Of a stretch of DNA of 64,000 nt, positions 39,301-50,961 are shown one piece after another. Position 1 is the stretch's first letter. The number at the start of each line of letters is the position of its first letter. The DNA lies in contig CM072152.1 of the NCBI GenBank assembly GCA_036850595.1, positions 16,753,207-16,817,206 on the forward strand, written 5' to 3'. This stretch comes from Rhyacichthys aspro. Its lineage: Eukaryota > Chordata > Actinopteri > Gobiiformes > Rhyacichthyidae. A model generated the notes under the pieces. The model was not told the DNA's origin. It did no database searches and worked only from the letters and a program-made list of their open reading frames with translations. The translations under genes were made by a program, and so were the position numbers.

Positions 39301-41456
39301 GAATTACTGACTAAAACATACAGTACAAGATTGGTTCAGTGTTAGTGGTTGGTCTAATGTGTGTGGGATGGAAAGTCGCATAAGCTTAAAATATAGCGTC
39401 AGCATCATGGTCATACATTGCCTTGACAACCTTTCTTTTCTTTTTCTATGCTCTTAGCATTTGTAAGGAAGAAATAAGAACAGCAATTGAAAAGCTTCAC
39501 TTGAAAATGGACAGGCATTATATAGACATCGCTGTTGGCATCAGTCACAAGTTTTCATGAATTCTTCCTTTACCTTCTTGCACCTTGTACGTGACACTTT
39601 TTGTCTTACAGAAGTGTGATGGCACCGCAGTATGTGTCCAGTAATTGTTGTCACTATGCTCACCATAATGTTGCCATGTTTTTGAGGATGTCTTAAGCCT
39701 GTGTCACCTTTTTTTCCCCTTTTTTCCCAGCCCTTTTTACAGAGGTGCCTCATGACATCACGACACAGATCGGCGAGGATGTGGAGATGGCCTGTTCCTT
39801 TCGTGGGGCCGGCTCTCCATCCTACTCTTTAGAGATTCAGTGGTGGTACATTAAAGGCAAGAGAGATCATCCAAAGACCCCTGCTCACTTCACCAACCAC
39901 GTAAGTGTGTGTGTTCCACCCCTGTGATCTTAGAATAGTGTTGGCATGAATATTTTAAAAACACCACAAAAAAGCCCAGCCCAGCACAATGTGACTGGAG
40001 CACCAATCATTTTCCTAATTTGGTGATTGACAGGTAAAGGCCCGCCCTTTTCTATTTCCTACATCTGGGGCTAAATCTATTCTGCCCAGATGCTTGAATT
40101 TGGGCAAAACACAGAGTCGCACAGCGGAGCAGTGGGCTTTACTGGACTTTTAAGAGAGAGTGGGAGGTCAAGTCACAGGAGAGCAGGATATTATCTTATA
40201 ACTGATTTAGCTTAACAGTATTTCTTGCATTTAGCATTAGCATTATCAGAAAGTTTGTTAGGAAGGGCTTCACTTAACATAATAACACACAATCATTAAG
40301 TCAGTGTCTTTAGATGGTGTGACAAAAACAGTTGTAGTGTCCAGTGATATTAATTTAATGTCCCAAATGTGATGTTACTATAGTGTGAACCAGTAATCAA
40401 TATGTTTTCATTAGCCCACCCACCCAACATAACTTCCAGCCCCCACTGTGCATATTCACTTCTTTTTATATTAGATAAGTAGCTTTTTAAACCTTAAAAT
40501 GATCACAACCTGAAAAAATGCAACCAACATGTGGACTGTATAGACTGGACTCACCTGAAGAATATTGTACATGAGGCAAAAGAAATATTAGCCTGAGCAG
40601 AAACCCTGTGGCATGGAAACAAATGGATAATTGCTGATTAGCATTCGCCAGCACTGGGGGAAGAGGTTGAGTCTCTCCCACGATGGGGGAACTCAGGCTC
40701 CCCCGTTGTGCCTCTAGACATTATAATTGGCACTGAGAAAGAAATAGATTTTCAAATCTCTGTCTGCTCCATGCATTATTCATACCAGGGCCCAAAAGAA
40801 AACCTCTGTGGCTCTGCATACACACACACACACGCAGATTCTCTGTTCATACACATATATTTAGACAAACATGCAAACATATGAACAAAAATATACAGAA
40901 CAAGGTCAGCAACACAAGAAACTTAACACCAAACTATTGATTCAGAACAATACTAAGCTGCAAAAAAGACTTTTGAAGCTTGGTGCTGTTTTTAGAGAGA
41001 GCTGCTAATTAAATCCATGTTTTATCGCAGGTTGTACCACTGGAGGAAACATCCAAAGATGCCACCAAAATTAGTGTGAGTTTGATCAAGCATCACCTGT
41101 CAGCCAGACACATCAGTATAAAAGAACACACATTGTGCTATGCTTCAATAGTCCGCCATGCTTCCTCCTTGTAGGTGGTGAAAGTGGCTGGCAGCAACAT
41201 CTCCCACAAGCTCCGCCTCTCCAGTGTCAAACCGTCAGACGAGGGAACGTACGAGTGTCGGGTCATTGACTTCAGCGGCACCGTGGCGCAGCACCACCAC
41301 GTCCGGGCCTACCTACACGTCGAGGGCTCCAGTAACATCCAGCTGCATGAGTCAGAGCTCCTGCAGCGCTCACGGTCACAGGGTCTGACCGAGGCCGGGG
41401 GGCTCGAGAGGATATCAGCCGGCACCACTGACTGTAACGGCAGCTGTGTGCTTTAG
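32931..41456 (+). CDS. vstm2l: V-set and transmembrane domain-containing protein 2-like (VSTM2L), 203 aa
   Basis: Exons: 32931-33045, 39731-39900, 41031-41075, 41175-41456; all phases join. The length (203 aa) matches mammalian VSTM2L (204). The first ~22 residues form a hydrophobic signal peptide (MGAFRVVIGILHYAAGLYF). A single V-set Ig domain follows: first Cys in VEMACSFRG, core Trp in EIQWWYIK, second Cys in DEGTYECRVIDF. Despite the family name I see no transmembrane segment after the Ig domain, so it is probably secreted. Human VSTM2L is reported to bind and antagonise the peptide humanin; whether the fish protein does so is unknown. ALFTEVPHDITTQIGEDVEM and the C-terminal Cys-x-Leu ending favour VSTM2L over VSTM2A and VSTM2B. 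Intron 1 is 6.7 kb, and the 5' end is locally GC-richer. The gene converges on tgm2, with about 1.4 kb between stop codons. Confidence 0.93.
33328..33389. repeat. AAT trinucleotide microsatellite
   Basis: About 60 bases of nearly perfect (AAT)n with one interruption near the start, in vstm2l intron 1. One reading frame through it gives a run of isoleucines in an otherwise meaningless open frame. Confidence 0.9.
38868..38920. repeat. Pyrimidine-rich low-complexity tract
   Basis: C/T-only or nearly C/T-only DNA (CTTCTTTTCCCCC, CTTTCCTTTCC and similar) within vstm2l intron 1. It is probably slippage-prone simple sequence. Confidence 0.6.
40819..40836. repeat. Short CA dinucleotide repeat
   Basis: A run of about eight CA units in vstm2l intron 2. 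Confidence 0.7.
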
Positions 41457-41565
41457 AGCAGGACAGTGTCTGCATGTTTATGACGGATCCCCACTGACAC
41501 AGGCCTCAGCTCAGACGTCAGCCGCCATTCACTTTTTGTTTCTGTCGTCTGGTTGCTAAAATGTC

Positions 41566-41571
41566 AATAAA
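41566..41571 (+). terminator. Polyadenylation signal of vstm2l
   Basis: AATAAA 110 nt after the vstm2l stop codon, giving a short 3' UTR. The next gene approaches on the other strand. Confidence 0.65.
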
Positions 41572-42316
41572 GCGCCACGTTTTACTGACAAAAGTAATTA
41601 TTTGATCATCTTTGTTGCTTTATTTGTCTGCGCTTTTCCTTTTGCATTAAGTTTATGTTAAATAGAAACTTTTATTGTACTGCTAGCATTTAAATACACA
41701 ACTTTAAATAGGTTCTGACACATTTAATTTCATATAAGATAAACCAGCTGCTGCTTTGTAAAGAAACCCTGAACTAATAAAGCTTATGTCATTTATCTAT
41801 ACATTTTCAGTCTTGATATCTTTATAACAACTTAATAGTTTAAAGCAACAAACTTTCATTTCCGAGCTTTAACATGATGTACTTGAGGGAAAAATACCTT
41901 CATTGTTACATTATGCTTCTATGTACAAATAACTGCCCTGTATTTTCTGACAGAATGGACCTTTTGTAGTTACTAAAACAGTAGCATACTGCATTAATGT
42001 CTAAAGTCTTACAGTTTGTACTGTCCAACACAAACATAAACACTGTTATAGAATACGTTTGTGTCTTTTTTGGAGAATAAAGTGTTTAGATGGTTATTGG
42101 CCATGCTCTCATACACAAAATCCACCAGAATGTCTCCAGATAGACAGATTAAATGACTGTCACCATACTCAGTTTACATACCTCCACATTTGGGTCTGAC
42201 AGCTGCTGTGGAAAACAAAAAGAACAGCATATAGCAATTACTATTTATGGCCACAAAGGGGCAGCACTTCCTCTTGTCAATGCTTTCCAAGACATTTATC
42301 AAAAATTCATTGACTT

Positions 42317-42455
42317 TTGGCGTGCCTCAGATTGCATACCCCATACTCGAGTGATTCAGGTTCAAATCCAGCTATAGTCATATGCTCAATGTCCTTCTCC
42401 TCTCTGTTATCCTGTTTCCTGTCGATCTACTGTATCTAAATAAAATAAAGGCAAA
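42317..42455 (+). repeat. SINE-like tRNA-derived repeat
   Basis: An A-box-like TGGCGTGCCTCAG (42318-42330) is followed by a good B-box GGTTCAAATCC (42359-42369). A CT-rich body (CTTCTCCTCTCTG, CCTGTTTCCTGTCG) and the tail CTAAATAAAATAAAGGCAAA follow. This is the order expected of a tRNA-derived SINE-like repeat common in teleosts. A second, more diverged copy lies on the minus strand at 7025-7112. The CT-rich body is not tRNA-like, so this is not a functional tRNA gene. Confidence 0.55.
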
Positions 42456-42658
42456 CATCTTTTAAGAAATTCATTGACTTTTTAAATATATTTCAGTGCA
42501 TCACAAGCAAACAATCACCCAACACCTACATCTTCATTATCACCTTTAATGTATAAATGTGCAAGTACATACTGTAGAAGTGCAAAAAAAATGCATTCAT
42601 AGTTTAACTTTCATCAAACAAATTTACAAATTGTCTGATTTAAACACTGTCACGTTGC

Positions 42659-42664
42659 TTTATT
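42659..42664 (-). terminator. Polyadenylation signal of tgm2
   Basis: AATAAA on the minus strand (TTTATT on plus) about 170 nt after the tgm2 stop codon. Another AATAAA overlaps the stop codon itself (42836-42841) and is unlikely to be used. Confidence 0.5.
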
Positions 42665-42836
42665 CCGTTTTAGCAAATATAAAAACAGCACATATGGCTG
42701 TGGATAAAACAGGTCAAGCAAAAGGCACTTTCAGTTGAGCGTGTTACAAAATCTTAAAAGTATGCAGCTGGTCTTTGGATATATAAAAGTTAAACTGCTA
42801 TGTCCTGTTATGAAGACAAAGTAAACACATCAAGCT

Positions 42837-45800
42837 TTATTTTCCAATAATCACATTCCTGTAGCCCTTTACATGACACAGCTTGCTGCTGTCAAAGTCC
42901 ACCACCAGTTTCCTCAGGCCAGAGCGGGAGGGTGTGAAGTAGATTTTAGTTTTGGCATCCTGCCCTGGTGCCACTGAATATCCAAGTCTGTAAAGTAAAT
43001 ATTTGGGATGTTAGTGACACTCCTCTGACCTGAACACATAAATATTGCTTGTCTTTATTGATAATAGGTCTGACTGTTAGAGCTATGTATGGACACAGTG
43101 GAGGAGAGCTGCCGTTTTAGCTTCTTTCATAAAGCAGTTTTCATCTTAAAGGAATATGTCAACCCTTCCACAAAAGAAACATACCTTTCAGAGATGACGT
43201 GACCCCCGGTGAGGTTGGCCCCTTCGATGGTAAAGCAGCAGTTCTCCAGCGTATCTGGCAGAGGGTTTTTGAGGGTGATCTCTGCAGCCAGTTTACGGTT
43301 CTCCTTTGGCTCACCCAGAATCTGCAGGTGACATTTCAGTGTAACTAATGGAAGTCTTCGAGCAAACCACACTGTTCTTTTATAGCAATGACATAAACCA
43401 CATACAGGAGGGAAATGACACTGAAGTGCAATGTTTTACTCACTCTGACTTTAATTTCAGGGTTGTCCAGCACAATATTCCTCACTGCCAGTAAAGCCTC
43501 CTTACTGCTGTAGTCTATCAGCAGAGCGGCCAGACGGACTAAGTTGTCCTCAGTGAGAAGGCCTCCGTATTTTGAGTAGTTCAACCGTAGGGGAACACTT
43601 CTCTCTGTCAGAACAAATAGTTTACAAATCCCCTTTGTCAGTGAAATATGCGGAAGGAGCAAACCGTATAGAGAAACTGAACTAAAAAGTAGTCAAGACC
43701 AAAGTAACCGAGACTGGGCAGAACTATGAGACAGTTGTGTGGGTCCGTATGCTCCTTGTTATATTGTTGTGTAGCTACAGTCTACTCTTCCTATAAAACC
43801 CTTAAAACATATCTAAACTTATTTATGTATTTTGTGCCATTTCATAATTTTCGCCACAAAACACAATAATAAACAAAAACAAGAAAAAAACAAAACAAAG
43901 CAGACATCATCCCAATCAGTCTTATATAACCTGTCCCCATTTCTGAAAATAATAATAATCTATAATCAACCAATCATCAGCCCATACCCATAATCCACTT
44001 TCACCAAAAGTTTGCACAACCTCATATATTTAATTCATTTTTTTGCGTAACAAACATATGTTTTATCTTTGTACATTTTTTTAAAACTTAGTGATACTTG
44101 TGAAACATTTAAAATAAAAAATCTAAGAAAAAATAAGCATTAATGTTCTTGCAAGAAAAATAATAGATAAAGCTGTGTTTAATTCCAAGAAACACACTGC
44201 AATTTTGTTTACCTCCTCCCGGTGCTAATTCCACATTGAGCAGATCTTTAAAGCCACAGTTCCCACCAAGAACACCAGTGTAGGACACGGCGCAGGATCC
44301 AAACACCAGACGGCACTTCTTTTCGCTTTGAGTGTTGTTAGTAACTAAAGCAAACACATCGAAGTCACAGCCTTTCTTCATGTCAGGTGACACTTTGATA
44401 GTGATGTGGAGGCCTTCGTTCTGCTGCTGCTGCTGGAGAAGCTTGTTTTGGTGGTTGGCCTTTTTAAAAACTTCCCTCTCTTCGTCGGAGCCTTTAAAAC
44501 AAAGAAAAAAACAATCATGCACTAATATTACAAAGTTATCTTTATACATGAGCTTGACAAATAGTTGTACATAGTTTTGACCTTGGACAATACATTTTTT
44601 GCACAAGAAAAACACTGATAACACTGAACTTGTGTGTGTGGTTAATCACATGGTGCCGTCTACCTTCAGGGTATTTGTAAAGGTGAGTGATGTCCTCTCT
44701 GGCGTCACTGCCCACACTCTTTGTACTGATCTTCTGACCCACAAATGTTGTAGTGGTGACTTTGGAGACACTGCCGTCTTGTTTCTTCATATAGGTCACA
44801 ACATCTGCGTTGACCTCAGCAAAGACAAATGGAGCATCATACTTGAATGTGAGATCGCCCTCCTTAATCGCCCGGACCGGGACAGGGCCACAGCAGTACA
44901 CTCCTGAGGGACATTGACCAAACAAAGACAGATTAAACATTGTGGGCATATGACTTCCAAAATGAAGTTCAGGGTGTCCTTACCATCACTTTTCTCCTGA
45001 GGTGTGGGGTCATTAGCCTGCCAGCCGTTATATTCAGGCTTAAGGTCGGGCCTGGTCATCCAGCTCTCCACCCAGCAGTGGTAGTTCCTGAAGGCCAAGT
45101 GCACACTATCAGTCTTTCTGACATCATAAACAAAGATGAAAACTATGTCGCACTTTTAAAATGCCGTTAACATTTTAGTTTTTTTTTAGTAACAATTAAG
45201 CAATATCCTATAAAGACCATGCACCTAACCAATGGATAAAAACCTGCACCTTTATAACATGAGCCCTGTCTTAACTCACCAAATCATCTCTTTGGACTGA
45301 ATAGGTTCCCCATTCTCATTGACATAACGCTCAATCACCAGGTTGCAGTTAGTATCGTGGGCCGAGGCATAGTTTGTGACAACCCTGCAGGGGATGCCTA
45401 ATGCTCTGGAAACTAGAAGCAAAATGTTTTAGTCAGCTTGTATGTGTAGTATCTGTTGCACTGACTGTTCAAGTGTGTTTTTGGTAGATAGGCCACTGAC
45501 AGCTGCTCTGTGCTATCTTACCTGAGCATGCCACCGCAGCAAACACCCAGCATTGTCCATAGCGGACTGGTGCGCAGGCCTGGGAGTCCCAGTTCTGCAG
45601 AATCTCCACACTGCCCCTCCAGAACATGGGGCTTACACCTCCAGAAAAATTATCAGACCAGTTTCCTAACAACACTCCTTTGTCATCATTACAGTTTACC
45701 TGATGGACAAAGAAGAGTCTTACAGAAACACAGCTAGAAAACCAAGAATTACTTTTTACGCTCAAAGTGTAGATTTTACCATTGCACTCAGCACTCTGCA

Positions 45801-48800
45801 CACATAAATGGGATTTCTCCTTCCTGAATAATCTTTCCCAGGATTCCTCAGGCATTTAGGATTCATGTCCAAAATTCTCAAACAGGCATCCAGGATCCCA
45901 CTCTCAAACTGTGAATCAAGTATGCAAAATTAGCAAAGGATACATTTATACAACTATGGGACCAACAAAACAATTTGCTTTTAATTAAATTTGGCTTTTC
46001 TGTAAAGTTCATTACTCATTGCGTCATTTAAATGATTGTCTTGGCTTGCTTCTTATCACATCATATAAATTACCGGAGAAAAGGCTTCTTGCATAATCAA
46101 AATAAACTCTCAGTTCTCTATAAATCTTATGACAAGTGAATACTTAGTGTTAAGTGTCAGCTGGCCTGATGTGAACTCCTTCTGACTGCACAGGGTCCAC
46201 TTGTCAACTGGAATATTAAGTGGATAGTCTCAGTGTTGGTACCTGGCCAAAATTCCAAGGTGTGGGTATGAGATGTTTGTTGCTGCCTCGAAAAATGAGT
46301 CCATCCTGAGACAAGACGTACTCTGCCAAATCCTTGTCACTGTTCATGTAAACTGCATCTCCTGTTGCCAAGGAGCACCATAAACAATGAGGTAAATGAC
46401 ATGAAACTAAGGCATCTACATTCACAAAAACATATCATCCCAATCCCACTTGTGGTGATCTGTGCTCTTGGATCCCTCCACATGATAATGTGCATGACAG
46501 CTTGACATATAGCCTGTTTACCCACCTGGGCACCAAGGGTTAAAGAGCAGGATGAATTTGATCTGAGAGGATCCCCCTAAGGTCAGCGTGTAGCGGCCGA
46601 TAGGTGCGTCAGGGGCAGAGCAGATGGACAGGGCCACCATGTCCCCCGGAGGACTGGTGACTGCCGCGCTCCAGCATGAAGTGTCAACATTAGGAGACAG
46701 GCCGAAGGAAGCTCTAGTTCCATACTGCTCCGAGGGCTGCGGACCTGCGGGTCATTGTACGACGGGAGAAAAGCCAGGTTATTTTAGTTCCAACTGTTTG
46801 GATAGATATCTTTCTCAAGAAAATTATGTTTAGTTTGAACATTTCTGGGACTGATTCTCAGGCAACAAAAACAGAAGCATCCAATTATGAGCAAATAGAT
46901 TAGGACCCACCATTAGTGACCTCAGCCTGTGATTTTCGTAGCAGCTCTGGTAACTTACATAAGACCCAAATACTTTATGTTCACATAGGTTTGTTTCCAG
47001 TTTAACCAAGAGCACGCTATCAGATAATTTCCTTGTCACTGGGTGGTCTTTACTCCTCTCCACTAATAAACACTTTGGTTTGGTAAGGCTATCTGTGATT
47101 ACACATGGTTCCTTTTTGGCATGCAGCATTTCCTTTTGGACTGCTGGGTTTGATAGTGGGAAACTGCTGCTGGCGTATATGTTTCTTTAAGGACAAAGAC
47201 GATTTTTAAAAATGAAATGAAAAGTTCCTTTTCTTTCCTTTCCTTTTCCTTACTACTTCTCTGTACTCCTTCCAACGTTAAAACAACAATAACAGTTTTG
47301 TGGAAGGTGCCCCTGACTTCCTGATTGACAGGATATGACCACAATCCTTTTCTTGTGTTTTTATGTAAGGCTCCTATGTGCTTCTTCTATCTACTATATG
47401 GAAATGTGTTATTACATAAGCATAAGGTTAAAGACAGGAGACACGCACCTGTTTCTGCCACACAGTCCAGAGAGCTGACTCCAGGTTGGTAGGTCCCGGA
47501 GCGAAGGTAGAGGCTGATGGTGAAGGGCTGGCCTCTTCTCACGATCAGACGGTCCACACCATTGAGATCCGTGCGGTGATCGCTGTTGTTGAAATCACAC
47601 TCGAGGTTCCAGCGATCAATGTCCAGACCTTAACAACAGACATAAACCATTATAAAGAACATGTTTTATAACCAGGTCTATCCAGAACAATAATACATCT
47701 GTTTGAGGCACACTAAATCCTAACTGTGCATTAATGTTAACCTATGTGTTTAAGGAGGGCTTGTCAGGATTCACAATTGGCCAATGTTAGTTCACAAATA
47801 AGAGGCCAATTGTGAAAGAAACAGTGTGGTCCTTTTTACATTGAGGTTCTGTAATGTTTGTTCAGGATTACTCTGTGTGGGCTGCAGGACATACAATCAT
47901 TTACAGTGAGGTATACACAGCATTCTTTAACAGTCAGACAGTCAGGAGCTGCTCATGCAAACACCCGCTCGTTTATTCTCCTCAGGGCGAGGTGAGAATC
48001 CCACCCTCTGATTTCCTGTTTGTAAGGAAAGTTAAAGTCTGCTGTCAAAGAGTGGGCCATATGTCAGGAGGTGAACATCATACAGAAATACAGAACATAG
48101 CTCAATTTACTGTTGTAACTGGACTCCAGACCCAGAATACAAATACTTTGCGAGGTTCTTTGGTATTTCTCAATGCTCTGATATTTCACTAAACTTGACC
48201 TTGTTTTCCTACCTCTGTGAGGACATGCCAGTGTTACTAATTAAGGTGAATGTCTTAAGGATGACAGCGCAGCCTGCCTTGATACATCTGGAGGCCAGTA
48301 ATGAGAAATCACATCTGTGCTAATGTTACACAATTCGAACCACAAAATTTCCACAGAGAAAAAATACTCCTCTGACAAAACCATATGGATGTAGAATGGG
48401 AGTCTTTCTGCCAAGAGTTAAGTGTTACTGCACCGTACCTCAAAGCAGCAGAGTCCCGTAAAACACATCCACAGCTAAGAAAATGTGAAAACCATTACAA
48501 TAGATTAAATCCATATGAAAGGCTCACATTACACACCTGATGGCATTCCTAGGAGAAACAGTTTATCCAATAAGTTGGCAGTCTTATCGTACGGACCAGA
48601 ACTGATCTCAGGGCAAATTCATTTTAATTCCCGACTATAGTGCTTTGTCTTTGTAAGAAAAAGCACCTGTACATTTCTCTCAGACACAGTCTATAACGGG
48701 ACAGCACTGTACACACTGTACACACTGTACACACTGTACACACTGTACACACACCCCACTCTGAATCCAGCTACCATGACCACTACCTCAAAGGCTACTC

Positions 48801-49557
48801 TCTTAGCAAAAGCCAAAAAAGGAAATCAAAACAGAATTTAGGAGGGGTCATTTGGGCTGGCATTAAATACCATTTAAACAAGGAAAATAAACAGCCTATG
48901 CTCTCATGAGAAGTAAAAGAACATTTAGCTGTTTTTAAACAGAATTATCAGGCAAACCCAAAACATGAACCATGAATGATGTTATGCTCATTTACTTTAC
49001 TCTTTACAAGTGTATTTTTATGTTTATGCTCTTTTGTTCAAACATCTGTCAGTGCTAACTTCTTCATAGGCCATTCAAATAAAACATGCCTTTATCTGTC
49101 CTGAAGCCTGCAGACATATTGTAGACTGTTGTGTGCCTATAAAGATAGCAGCAGGAAGTTGGAGTGGACTCCAGCAGCTCTCTGCTACTATTAGTGCAAC
49201 AGTCCCAGGACAATAATCAGTCCTTCAAACATGAGGGTCAAGCATATTTGACATGTGCTGGTCCTCAGATCTTTGTTGAAGGGACAGTTGTTAGAGCAGC
49301 TGCAGCAGTAAACAAGCAACACAAGTAATGTAATGTATACAGCCTACAGCATCAACGTTATAATCATGCTGCTAACATAAAAAGAACGGCTTATATTAAA
49401 TACATTAGCTGCAGGCAGATTATACACGTCTGTAAGTTTCATTTTTAGATTTTTTAAGTAAAAGATTTTAAGGTCTTTCTGATTAACAAAGTGTTACTTT
49501 GTGGTTGAACTGTTCTCTCAAATAAAGTCTTTATAGGCAGCCCTTACCTTGAGCCAT
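42837..49557 (-). CDS. tgm2: Protein-glutamine gamma-glutamyltransferase 2 (tissue transglutaminase), 679 aa
   Basis: Thirteen exons in transcription order: 49557-49548, 47628-47449, 46744-46526, 46361-46243, 45908-45780, 45699-45522, 45412-45280, 45087-44984, 44903-44664, 44491-44213, 43604-43444, 43321-43185, 42987-42837. All phases join, and several exon sizes (119, 178, 104) match my recollection of mammalian TGM2. It makes Ca2+-dependent isopeptide cross-links between Gln and Lys side chains; mammalian TGM2 also binds GTP and is found in cytosol and matrix. The catalytic triad is intact: Cys269 (YGQCWVFAA), His326 (NYHCWVESW), Asp349 (GWQANDPTPQ); the transition-state Trp is Trp233. The Arg of NRKLAAEI corresponds to the human GTP-contacting Arg580. 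There is no signal peptide; the start is a 10-nt first exon (MAQG). A Gln5 tract after NKLL replaces a non-repetitive stretch of the human protein. Which fish paralogue it is (a or b) cannot be told. Confidence 0.94.
44421..44435. repeat. In-frame CAG/CTG pentamer encoding Gln5 in tgm2
   Basis: Five CTG units on the plus strand read as five CAG (Gln) codons in tgm2 exon 10, in the segment between the catalytic core and the first C-terminal beta-barrel. Confidence 0.9.
47629..49547 (-). other. tgm2 intron 1
   Basis: A 1.9-kb intron between the 10-nt first coding exon and exon 2. It contains the 9-bp tandem repeat at 48705-48749 and no recognisable exon. Confidence 0.6.
48705..48749. repeat. 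Five-copy 9-bp tandem repeat (CACTGTACA)
   Basis: Five exact head-to-tail copies of CACTGTACA in tgm2 intron 1. Each unit contains the palindrome TGTACA. There are no spacers, so it is a minisatellite and not a CRISPR array. Confidence 0.9.
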
Positions 49558-49559
49558 GT

Positions 49560-50720
49560 CTGCTTTAGTCCTCGTTTCCTTCTGAGAGTTTTCAGAACTT
49601 AAAGGTTGAGTGTCTTTGCGCTTATCGTGCTCCTATTTGTAGTCCTCCTCTGGAGGGGGGCGTGTCGCCGCCGGTCGCGCGGCTGCAAGTTCCTTGACGT
49701 AGCCTACGCAAGTTTCTGTGATTCATTGTGATGTCTCCTTATTCCAACGAAAAGGCCTTTTACAGTAGAATTTTGACTTGGCGTAAAGCAAGAACATAGA
49801 GGACAGTTGTACTAAATGATGATGTATTATACCAAAATAAATCTGTTCCGGACTTTTTTGTTTAGAAATTAACAACCTCAGTTAGAATTATAATTTCCCC
49901 TGGTAAAACAGCAATGACATTTTAAACAATAACAACTCATCAGTGTTGCAAGATGATCATTATTAATGATTTATGTGGTTTATTATGACCACACCACAAA
50001 AGGTTTTCTTATGTCCTGCTTTTATTTGTACCAATGCAACAAAACTGAAACCACAAGAGTCTTGGCTCGAGAGTCTGCATTACAATGGCCAATGCACCAT
50101 TAGAAGTAAAACTAAAGCCAGCTGCTGCTGTCTGTCTTCCAAGTGAAGCTGTGAACCTCAAAGAAACTGTGGAATTTATAGAGATCCGCCTGTTTAAATA
50201 TTCAAATATAGAGACAATAAGGAGAGTTGGAAATATTAAAAACAGCTGTAATGTGAAATAACACTGCGGGTAATAATGTTTTATCTAATCCAACATTTAT
50301 TTGTCCTGGAATGGATGGAGACACTTTGAGGGAATATTGCAAAAAAAGAATAAGGGAAGTGCGAGCCCAACACTCAGTCACTGACATCATAGAGACACAT
50401 GAGGATTGTTTTTATTAAGACAAATGGGGAGTTTATCCCCACAATATGTGCACTTAATTGGCCCTTGATAAAGAGGTTAACCACTGTTTCATAATGCTGT
50501 TACCTTTTAGTCATAGAGTACACACAATTAGCAAATATACTGTAATTTATGTTGATGATAGAGATATTACAATAACTTCACATCAGTCACATTTTAAACA
50601 CATTTATCAAACCTGTACAACAGAGAATATAAGCATAGCATTAAAAGGTTAGAATTTTCACAGCAAGCCTTCACACTCCAATGTGACACAAAGACAGATG
50701 TGGTGTTGAAGAAGGATAAA
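49560..50720. other. Intergenic gap between tgm2 5' end and RhoGEF 3' end
   Basis: The first ~150 bases are GC-richer and include the presumptive tgm2 promoter; a weak TATA-like ACAAATA lies on the minus strand near 49634-49640. The rest is AT-rich and shows no gene. Confidence 0.45.
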
Positions 50721-50728
50721 TGTAATTA

Positions 50729-50734
50729 TTTAAT
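50729..50734 (-). terminator. Possible polyadenylation signal of the RhoGEF gene
   Basis: The variant hexamer ATTAAA on the minus strand, about 230 nt after the stop codon. No canonical AATAAA lies closer. Tentative. Confidence 0.3.
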
Positions 50735-50961
50735 CCTTGTGTAAGTATGTAGTATATTAAACAGCATGTAAAGCATTTAAGGCAGACTGAACCCTATGGT
50801 ACTACAAATCCATAAAACTAGACTAATATACAGGTCACTGTGTCAAGGCAGGTTAGGTGAATGTCATGATACATAACATGTAAAGGCATTTTCCTGACGT
50901 ATTAGTCATAACACAAAAAACATATTTACATATAGTGGCATGTTGTTACAGTAACAGCTGG

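Larger units (their letters stand above)
33046..39730 (+). other. vstm2l intron 1 (6.7 kb), no nested gene seen
   Basis: The donor GTAAGT follows signal-peptide/linker codons, and the acceptor is preceded by a strong pyrimidine tract ending at 39730. Inside I find an AAT microsatellite (33328-33389), a pyrimidine-rich stretch (about 38868-38920) and short random open frames, but no recognisable exon or mobile element. Long first introns in neural genes often hold enhancers, but nothing in the sequence identifies one. Confidence 0.55.

Noticed and set aside
32931..41456. Assignment as vstm2a or vstm2b
   Set aside because: The N-terminus, the GEDVEMACSFRG stretch and the short Cys-containing C-terminus fit VSTM2L, as does linkage to tgm2.
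42317..42455. tRNA gene suggested by the GGTTCAAATCC B-box
   Set aside because: The flanks cannot form the acceptor or anticodon stems, and the CT-rich body and AATAAA tail fit a SINE-like repeat.
48705..48749. CRISPR-like short repeat array
   Set aside because: Nine-base units without spacers in vertebrate intronic DNA; a minisatellite.
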